Assembly: GCA_025454175.1 (NCBI GenBank)
Contig: JALOOX010000022.1
Coordinates: forward strand, 1 to 45,890
Source: Syntrophobacteraceae bacterium
GTDB taxonomy: Bacteria > Desulfobacterota > Syntrophobacteria > Syntrophobacterales > Syntrophobacteraceae
Reading direction: 5' to 3'
DNA length: 45,890 nt
Positions 40,082-45,890 of the stretch are shown one piece after another (position 1 is the stretch's first letter; each line of letters starts with the position of its first letter). The translations under genes and the position numbers were made by a program. Under the pieces are notes generated by a model. It was not told the DNA's origin. It saw nothing but the letters and a program-made list of their open reading frames with translations, and did not search any database.

Positions 40082-42541
40082 CTAAAGCCCGTCTGGCGGT
40101 CTCTTCAGCCAATTGCACAGCACCCGGCTCACGTCGCTGAGCGTGAAGGGTTTGGCAAGGTAGTCGTCCATGCCGGCCCGGATGCAATTGTCGCGGTCTC
40201 CTTCCATGGCGTTTCCCGTAAGTGCGATGATGACCCGCCTGGATTCCCCCGTAACCTTCTCCCTTTCACGAACGAGCCGGGTGGCCTCGAACCCGTCCAT
40301 GACCGGCATCTGGCAGTCCATGAAGACCAGGTCGTAGCGATTCCGCTCCATCAAGTCGATGGCCTGCCGACCGTCTTCGGCCACGTCCACATCCAGGGCC
40401 ATATGGCTCAGAATCAACCGCCCCACTTCCTGGCTCGTGGGGTTGTCCTCGACCAGCAGGACTCTGAATCCCTCGAAGCGGGGGAGCCCGGAGGCCTGTT
40501 CAGCCTTGGGCGGGACGGCATCGCAAGCATGCGCGCCATCCATGGCACGCTCGAGCTCCAGCTCGAGCCAGAAAAGAGACCCCTCCCCTGGTCTGCTCAC
40601 CACCCCGATCTTTCCTCCCATCAAGTCCACGAGCTGTTTGCAGATGGCGAGGCCAAGGCCGGTGCCTCCGAATCTGCGGGTGGTGGAGCTGTCGGCCTGG
40701 GTGAAGGGGTCGAACAATCCCGCCTGCATCTCCGGCTGTATCCCGATTCCCGTGTCGCGCACCTCGAATCGGATGCGAACGCAATGAGGCTGCGCCGTCA
40801 TCTGGGAGGCAAAGATCTCGACGCGGCCCTCTTCGGTGAATTTCAGGGCGTTGCCGACGAGGTTCATCAGGATCTGCCGCAGCCGCGTGATGTCGCCCCG
40901 CACCTTGGGAAGTGGATACGGCTCCGAGTGACAATGAATGGAGAGCCCCCTGGCTCTTGCGCTGTCGGAGTGAGCCTCCGCAACCTCGGCAAGGATTCGG
41001 TCCAGATCCAGGTCGTCATGCTCCAGGCTCAGTTTCCCCGCCTCGATCCTGGAGAAGTCCAGGATGTCGTCGAGGAGATTGAGGAGCATGGTGGCGGAAG
41101 CATGTGCACTGCTTGAATATCGAAGCTGATCGGCAGACAGGTTGGATTCCCTCAGCAACTGGAGCATCCCCAGGACTCCGTGCATGGGAGTGCGGATCTC
41201 ATGGCTCATGTTGGCAAGAAACCGGCTCTTGACGCGAGCCGCCTCCTCCGCCGCATCCCGGGCCAGCATGAGCTCTTCCTGGGTGCGTTTGTGCTCTAGT
41301 GCATTGGCGAACATTTCACCCACCACCCTGAGCAGCACCACCGTTTCATCGTCCCACCGCCTCTCCCGGTGCAGTGAGGAGAAGCCGAGAAAACCCATGA
41401 GCGATTCGCCGAAAAACACCGGAACCACGAGAACCGATTGGACCGACTGGCTCTCGAGCAGGGTCTTCTCGGCGCTTGCGTCGAATGGCAGGGCGGCCAC
41501 CGTGGGGATGTGGACGGCCTGACCCCGCTTCAGTTGGTCCAATATCCAGGGAAAATGGTCAACGGGAAGGAGATTGAATGGCTCGACCGCCGACGGAATG
41601 CCATCGGCCACCCACTCGTGGGTCTTGCTGGCTGTTTGGGACCCGTGGTCCAGCAGGAATAGGAAGCTTCGGTCATCGCCCGAGAACCGGCCGAGTCGCG
41701 CCAGGGCGTCGCGGATTCCGTCATCGATATGCCGCGGCGAAAGGTTGATGAACCCATTGGACAGGCTGGTGATGAGGGATTCGAGCTGCAATCGGTGCTC
41801 GAGGGCCTTTTCGGCCTGGAGCCTCTCCGCATTCTCCGCCTGAAGGTTAGCGTTGAGCTCCTCGATTCGACCCTTCTCGAGGGCCAGGTGTTGAACCAGC
41901 TCGGTCTTGTCGTGAGCCAGGGTGATGGATCGGTGCACGAGGCCGCTGTAGACCCGCCCTGCCTTGAGCAGAAAGGCCACGAAGAGGAAGATCATGAACG
42001 CGGCGGCGCGCTGAAGCACATCTTCGCGGGACGCGAAGACGAGGAGGATCGGGATTCCGGCGGGGAGAAGAAAGGCCACGTAAGCGGGATAGACGGGCGA
42101 CATGATGGTCATGGCCGCCGCCGACATGCCGGCCAGGACGAACGTGGTGAAGAACTGCCGGGAAATGGACGCCTCGGGCGTGAGGAGGAGCCCCGCCAGC
42201 CCCCAGCCGATCCCGGCGAGCCCACTTCCCCAGATGGTCCACCGACTCCACCGGGCTGTCTCCTCCACACCGGGCCGCGCTCTGTGAAATGCCATGCCGA
42301 GGGCCATTCTGCCAAGAGACACCAGCACCATGTAGGCGAGCCAGCCGGTGATGATCCGATGCGGCACGTGATTCCACTGGATCAGCGCCAGGAGCACGGA
42401 ATTGGCGATGGTGATGAGTACGGTGGAGACCGAATGAGAAAAGAGCAGGGCCACCTTCTCGGCGTGAACCTGCGCATCACGATGAGCACCCTCTGTCGGA
42501 TCTGCCTGGCTGAGGTTCTTGCGGGGGGACATTTCCGGCAT
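40082..42541 (-). CDS. hybrid histidine kinase with multi-TM sensor and GAF-like domain
   Basis: An 819-residue kinase. ATG 42541 is preferred over the GTG 12 nt upstream because GGTGGAG lies 6 nt before it. About six to seven membrane helices occupy residues 30-210 ([16 protein letters not shown] to [17 protein letters not shown]) with almost no periplasmic domain, so the sensor is intramembrane, MASE-like. A GAF-like domain spans about 255-430 ([41 protein letters not shown]). HisKA has [20 protein letters not shown], and HATPase has [15 protein letters not shown] and [15 protein letters not shown]-terminal receiver carries [15 protein letters not shown]. It is alone on this strand with no partner. 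The gap 39987-40081 holds nothing clear. Confidence 0.93.
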   Translation of the reverse strand: MPEMSPRKNLSQADPTEGAHRDAQVHAEKVALLFSHSVSTVLITIANSVLLALIQWNHVPHRIITGWLAYMVLVSLGRMALGMAFHRARPGVEETARWSRWTIWGSGLAGIGWGLAGLLLTPEASISRQFFTTFVLAGMSAAAMTIMSPVYPAYVAFLLPAGIPILLVFASREDVLQRAAAFMIFLFVAFLLKAGRVYSGLVHRSITLAHDKTELVQHLALEKGRIEELNANLQAENAERLQAEKALEHRLQLESLITSLSNGFINLSPRHIDDGIRDALARLGRFSGDDRSFLFLLDHGSQTASKTHEWVADGIPSAVEPFNLLPVDHFPWILDQLKRGQAVHIPTVAALPFDASAEKTLLESQSVQSVLVVPVFFGESLMGFLGFSSLHRERRWDDETVVLLRVVGEMFANALEHKRTQEELMLARDAAEEAARVKSRFLANMSHEIRTPMHGVLGMLQLLRESNLSADQLRYSSSAHASATMLLNLLDDILDFSRIEAGKLSLEHDDLDLDRILAEVAEAHSDSARARGLSIHCHSEPYPLPKVRGDITRLRQILMNLVGNALKFTEEGRVEIFASQMTAQPHCVRIRFEVRDTGIGIQPEMQAGLFDPFTQADSSTTRRFGGTGLGLAICKQLVDLMGGKIGVVSRPGEGSLFWLELELERAMDGAHACDAVPPKAEQASGLPRFEGFRVLLVEDNPTSQEVGRLILSHMALDVDVAEDGRQAIDLMERNRYDLVFMDCQMPVMDGFEATRLVREREKVTGESRRVIIALTGNAMEGDRDNCIRAGMDDYLAKPFTLSDVSRVLCNWLKRPPDGL

Positions 42542-42624
42542 TGGCGACTCCACCCGTTGGGGCTTCGGTTAAGGTTCCGTTCGATCCGGCCTCGCATCGG
42601 CATGGAATGAGCCGGGGACTGCGC

Positions 42625-43383
42625 TCATTCATGGACGGGCTTCACCTGGTGTCCGTTCTCTTCCAGGATCCGCCTGATGAAGGCCGCCATGCGCGAGGCG
42701 CCGGGAGTGTCCCCGTGGACGCAGAGAGTATCCGCGTCGAGAGGGATTTCCGCCCCGTCGATGCATTCCATTCGACCGGTCGAAAGCAGCTTCAGGAGAC
42801 GGCTCCGCACCGCATCGAGGTCGTGGATGACGGCGCCGGCCATGCCTCGGGGAGCCAGCTGTCCACTCTTGAGATAAGCACGGTCGGGGAAGATCTCCCG
42901 CGCCACCCGAAGGCCCCGGTCGGAGGCCATCTTCGCCAGGAGTGATCCCGCCAGGGCAAAGAGGGTGAGCCCGGGATCGAACAGGAGGACGGCATCGATG
43001 ACTTCGCCGGCGGTCCGCTCGTCTCTTGCCGCGAGATTGTAAAGGGCGCCATGGGGCTTGACGTGCCGCAGGGGGAGACCGGCGGCCCTGGTGAAGGCGG
43101 AAAGCGCTCCCATCTGGTAGAGAAGGTCGTGCTTGACCTGGCCCGGCCCCGTTTCGAGATTCCGTCGCCCGAACCCCACCAGGTCCGGGTAACCGGGATG
43201 GGCGCCCACGGAAACCCCGTGGTCCCTGGCCAGCCCCACCGTTCGGGCCATGACCCCGGGGTCCCCCGCATGGAACCCGCAGGCGATGCTGGCCGAGGTG
43301 ACGTGCCGGATGACCTGCTCATCCTCCCCCATTCGATAAGCACCGAAGCTCTCTCCCATGTCACAGTTGATGTCGATTCTCAT
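42625..43383 (-). CDS. pxpA: 5-oxoprolinase subunit A (LamB/YcsF family)
   Basis: A 252-residue protein with the family signature at its start, MRIDINCDMGESFGAYRMG, then ASIACGFHAGDP and VGAHPGYPDLVGFGRR. With PxpB and PxpC it makes the ATP-dependent prokaryotic 5-oxoprolinase, which opens pyroglutamate, a spontaneous damage product of glutamine, to glutamate. It is the last gene of the pxpB-pxpC-DUF1445-pxpA operon. The order with a hydro-lyase inserted is common. A ribosome site is weakly visible. Confidence 0.95.
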   Translation of the reverse strand: MRIDINCDMGESFGAYRMGEDEQVIRHVTSASIACGFHAGDPGVMARTVGLARDHGVSVGAHPGYPDLVGFGRRNLETGPGQVKHDLLYQMGALSAFTRAAGLPLRHVKPHGALYNLAARDERTAGEVIDAVLLFDPGLTLFALAGSLLAKMASDRGLRVAREIFPDRAYLKSGQLAPRGMAGAVIHDLDAVRSRLLKLLSTGRMECIDGAEIPLDADTLCVHGDTPGASRMAAFIRRILEENGHQVKPVHE

Positions 43384-43422
43384 GAGGCAAATTCCTCGAT
43401 CGGGAAGGGAATGACCACGGGT

Positions 43423-44208
43423 TCAGATCACGGCCCATGACTCGTTGGGGCTGTCGGTGATGAACATGTGGCCGGGGGAATGGGTGAGGCAAAGGTCCGG
43501 CCGGGCAGAAAGCACGGCGAGGGAAGACGTCACTCCACAGGCCCAGAACACGGGAGTCTCTCCATCACGGATGGTGACGGGGTCGCCGAAGTCGGGTCTG
43601 CCGAGGTCCCGGATCCCGAGGGCCGTCCCGTCTCCGATGTGAACGGGCGCTCCGTGAACGGATGCATAACGGCTGGTCACCTGGACGGCGCGGACCACCT
43701 GGTCGTCGGGAATGGGCCGCATGCTCACCACCAGGGGGGCTGAAAAAGGGCCGGCCGGGATGCAGGGGCGGTTGGTGGTGTACATGGACACGTTCCTGCC
43801 CTCTTCGATGTTCCGGACGGGAATCCCCGCGGCCATGAGGGCACTCTCGAAGCTGAAGCTGCAGCCCAGGAGGAACGTCACCAGGTTGTCGTTCCAGTGG
43901 GCGGTGATGTCCGGCGTTTCGGCGAGCAGCTCCCCCTGCTTCCAGACCCGGTAGAGGGGGACGTCCGTGCGGATATCAGCCCCGGGCGCCGTGATGCGCG
44001 GCTCCCATACCCCGGGCTCCATGATCTCGAGGATGGGGCAGGGCTTCGGGTTGCGCACGCAAAAGAGCAGAAGCTCGAACGCCAGGCTTCGATCCAGGAT
44101 GACCAGGTTGGCCTGGGCAAAGGCAGGGGCGAGGCCGCTGGTCGGCCGGGCCCATCGTCCTCTTCGGATCGTCTCCCTGATTTCACGCGGTGTGGAGTCC
44201 GGATTCAC
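43423..44208 (-). CDS. DUF1445 putative hydro-lyase (YcsI family)
   Basis: A 261-residue cytoplasmic protein. GTG 44208 is chosen because AGGAGG lies 4 nt upstream and gives the usual length; the gene therefore begins 26 nt inside the end of pxpC. Family motifs include LAPAFAQANLVIL, GCSFSFESALMAAGIPVRN, YTTNRPCIPAGPF and the C-terminal THSPGHMFITDSP. Relatives include bacterial and mitochondrial D-glutamate cyclases that form 5-oxo-D-proline. In this operon it may supply or handle pyroglutamate stereoisomers for PxpABC. The exact reaction here is inferred. Confidence 0.9.
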   Translation of the reverse strand: MNPDSTPREIRETIRRGRWARPTSGLAPAFAQANLVILDRSLAFELLLFCVRNPKPCPILEIMEPGVWEPRITAPGADIRTDVPLYRVWKQGELLAETPDITAHWNDNLVTFLLGCSFSFESALMAAGIPVRNIEEGRNVSMYTTNRPCIPAGPFSAPLVVSMRPIPDDQVVRAVQVTSRYASVHGAPVHIGDGTALGIRDLGRPDFGDPVTIRDGETPVFWACGVTSSLAVLSARPDLCLTHSPGHMFITDSPNESWAVI

Positions 44209-45136
44209 AAAACCTCCTGAGCTGGAGCTCACGTTTGAGATAGATTTCCCTGGCCTCGAGAAGCGACAAGGCCGCGAAGCGCACATGGGCACCGGGAAAG
44301 AGCTGAGCGACGAGGGGCAGGTCGGCGCCGATCACCGTGGCGATCTTGACGTAGCCTCCCGTCGTCTGGCAGTCGGCTCCGAGGAGAGTGGGCCGGCCGC
44401 TGCCGGGAACCTGCACGACCCCGGGAATCGTGCCGTCGGAAATGATGTCCGGCCCGTGCCGGTGGGTGATTCTCGGTCCATGGAGAATGATGCCCATCCG
44501 ATCGCAGCGGTCCGTCACCCCGTAGGGCTCACTCAGAAAGGCCGCGATTCCCTCGGGGGTGATCAAATCCTCCTGGGGTCCCAGCACGACCCGCAGAGTG
44601 GGTTGGTCCGCGTAGGGAGGGATGAGCTCATGGGGAGCGCGGCGAGCCTGAGCGGGCAAGCGCGGTGCGGTGCCGACTTCGATGACGTCTCCTTTTGCCA
44701 GGGGGCGCCCGTGGAATCCCCCGAAGCCGCCGCGGATGTAGGTGGAGCGGCTTCCCATGACCAGCGGGACCTCGATTCCACCCGAAAGCGCCAGGTACGA
44801 CCGGAGGCCCCTCGAAGCATATCCAACGGTCAGGATGTCGCCCCTGGACGCCTCGCGGGTCGTCCACAGGGGAACGGCTTCCCCATTGATCGCCACTTCG
44901 ACGTCCGCCCCCGTCACGGCAAAAGGAGCACCGGTGATGACCTCGGCCCTGAATCCTCCCCAGGTGATCTCGATGGCCGCGGCACCTCGCCCGTTGCCCA
45001 CGAGACCATTGGCGACCTGCAAAGCCGACGGGTCCATGGCGCCCGAGAGGGGAACACCCATATCCCGGTGGCCCCGCCTTCCCAGATCCTGGACGGTGGC
45101 CAGTGGACCGGGATCAAGAATGCGCAAGGCTCTCAA
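44183..45136 (-). CDS. pxpC: 5-oxoprolinase subunit C (biotin-dependent carboxyltransferase family)
   Basis: A 317-residue subunit of 5-oxoprolinase, homologous to KipA and the C-terminal half of urea amidolyase. The start has LRILDPGPLATVQDLGRRGHRDMGVPLSGAMDP, diagnostic of the family, followed by SYLALSGGIEVPLVMGSRSTYIRGGFGG. The likely initiator is TTG 45136 (another TTG is at 45127), which overlaps the end of pxpB by 23 nt; no ATG is available. It works with PxpB as the catalytic pair that handles the ATP-activated substrate. Confidence 0.92.
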   Translation of the reverse strand: MRALRILDPGPLATVQDLGRRGHRDMGVPLSGAMDPSALQVANGLVGNGRGAAAIEITWGGFRAEVITGAPFAVTGADVEVAINGEAVPLWTTREASRGDILTVGYASRGLRSYLALSGGIEVPLVMGSRSTYIRGGFGGFHGRPLAKGDVIEVGTAPRLPAQARRAPHELIPPYADQPTLRVVLGPQEDLITPEGIAAFLSEPYGVTDRCDRMGIILHGPRITHRHGPDIISDGTIPGVVQVPGSGRPTLLGADCQTTGGYVKIATVIGADLPLVAQLFPGAHVRFAALSLLEAREIYLKRELQLRRFCESGLHTA

Positions 45137-45860
45137 AGTCGTCTCTCGTGACCGGAGTGAAACGGAGGATGTCTCCGGGCTTCACCAGGAAGGGATCGCT
45201 CCTGTTCAGATCGAAAAGCCGCAAGGGGGTTCTGCCGATGATCTGCCAGCCGCCCGGGCTGTCCATCGAATAAATCCCCGTCTGTCGGTCCGCAATGCCG
45301 ACGCTGCCCGCCGGCACGACCTTCCGTGGGACTTCCTTTCTCGGGGTAACCAGGCGATGGTCCAATCCGCTCAAATAAGGAAAACCTGGAGTGAAGCCCA
45401 CCATGACCACATCGTACACCGGCGAGGCATGGATCGCCGCCACCGACTCGGGAGTCAACCCGTGCATGGCGGCCAGCTCATCCAGGTCAGGTCCGAGCTC
45501 TCCCCCGTAACAAACAGGTATTTCAACGACGTCGGGCGACTCCCGACGCTCTCCGGAGGCGGGGGGCAGGGCGCGATCAATGTAGATGAGAAGCTGCTCG
45601 TGGGAGAGCTCCCATGGATCGTACTGAACGAAAAGAGACCGGTAGGTGGGGTTCAGCTCAAGGATGCCCGGATGCCCCAGCTCCCTGAGGGCCTGGGACA
45701 ATGCGTGCACCCGCCCGTTGATCGATGGCTGGATGTCATCTCCGAATTCAACGCTGAGGGCGGTTTCTCCACACAGGAGGATGCGGGGGAGGGGATGGGC
45801 GGTCGACCTCCGCCGACCTCCCGTCCCATGGTTCAGATCTCCCTGACTTTCGCTTTGCAT
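45114..45860 (-). CDS. pxpB: 5-oxoprolinase subunit B (KipI family)
   Basis: A 248-residue subunit of 5-oxoprolinase. ATG 45860 has GAGG about 10 nt upstream; an earlier TTG at 45881 is possible. Family landmarks are ILLCGETALSVEFGDDIQPSINGRVHAL near the N-terminus, IPVCYGGELGPDLDELA and the signature VGFTPGFPYLSGLD followed by PRKEVPRKVVPAGSVGIADRQTGIY. In B. subtilis the homologue also inhibits the sporulation kinase KinA, but no such target is expected here. It is the first gene of the operon seen in the window; anything upstream lies beyond 45890. Confidence 0.95.
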   Translation of the reverse strand: MQSESQGDLNHGTGGRRRSTAHPLPRILLCGETALSVEFGDDIQPSINGRVHALSQALRELGHPGILELNPTYRSLFVQYDPWELSHEQLLIYIDRALPPASGERRESPDVVEIPVCYGGELGPDLDELAAMHGLTPESVAAIHASPVYDVVMVGFTPGFPYLSGLDHRLVTPRKEVPRKVVPAGSVGIADRQTGIYSMDSPGGWQIIGRTPLRLFDLNRSDPFLVKPGDILRFTPVTRDDFESLAHS

Positions 45861-45890
45861 GATGCCCCGGCCTCGACCCAAAAAGTCTGC

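Noticed and set aside
1..45890. tRNA, rRNA, insertion sequences, prophage or integrase genes
   Set aside because: Both strands were read for these and none was recognised; the repeats found carry no transposase.

Overview
The window looks like chromosome of a GC-rich, anaerobic, environmental deltaproteobacterium (Desulfobacterota), most like the Syntrophobacter-type sulfate reducers or syntrophs. This is inferred from the number of PAS and Cache sensor kinases, sigma-54 regulation, a TauE/SafE locus with a DUF4881-like lipoprotein, cysteine-rich signalling modules and dispersed heptamer and palindromic repeats. No rRNA, tRNA, CRISPR array, transposase or phage gene was seen, and the species cannot be fixed from the sequence alone.

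Layout. Bases 1-6666 (+) hold a possible cut-off CDS end, an exported papain-like protease with a BACON-like domain, an unknown 165-residue protein, a Bcp-type peroxiredoxin behind a good sigma-70 promoter, and a three-gene lipid-modification operon (flavin amine oxidase, DUF1365, cyclopropane-fatty-acid-synthase-like methyltransferase). Bases 6667-8622 (-) encode a rare fusion: CheY-like receiver, ABC-type solute-binding fold, CheW. Bases 8867-14805 (+) are a TolC/HlyD/RND efflux operon, followed by an exported serpin behind tandem repeats.

Bases 16360-31588 (-) are a long signalling region: a PAS kinase; an apparent operon PhnD-like binding protein, membrane kinase, gspA, gspB; and a second operon of a sigma-54 response regulator, two related branched-chain-amino-acid-type binding proteins, a hybrid kinase and a receiver protein. 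None of the binding proteins has an ABC permease or ATPase nearby. From 31737 (+) come a Cache sensor kinase, a single-domain receiver, then a UspA, small membrane protein, TauE/SafE, DUF4881-like lipoprotein, small membrane protein and two-TM protein series. Next come a J-domain protein (+), a large hybrid kinase (-) and a 5-oxoprolinase operon pxpB-pxpC-DUF1445-pxpA (-).

Two themes link the genes. First, solute-binding proteins appear repeatedly as partners of, or fused to, signalling proteins rather than transporters. Second, one motif (15 of 18 bases shared) lies in the divergent region between the sigma-54 regulator and its neighbouring kinase, and again about 100 bp upstream of a near-perfect -24/-12 promoter driving the UspA-TauE/SafE operon. 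This gives a testable circuit: kinase, sigma-54 activator, anion-export and stress operon.
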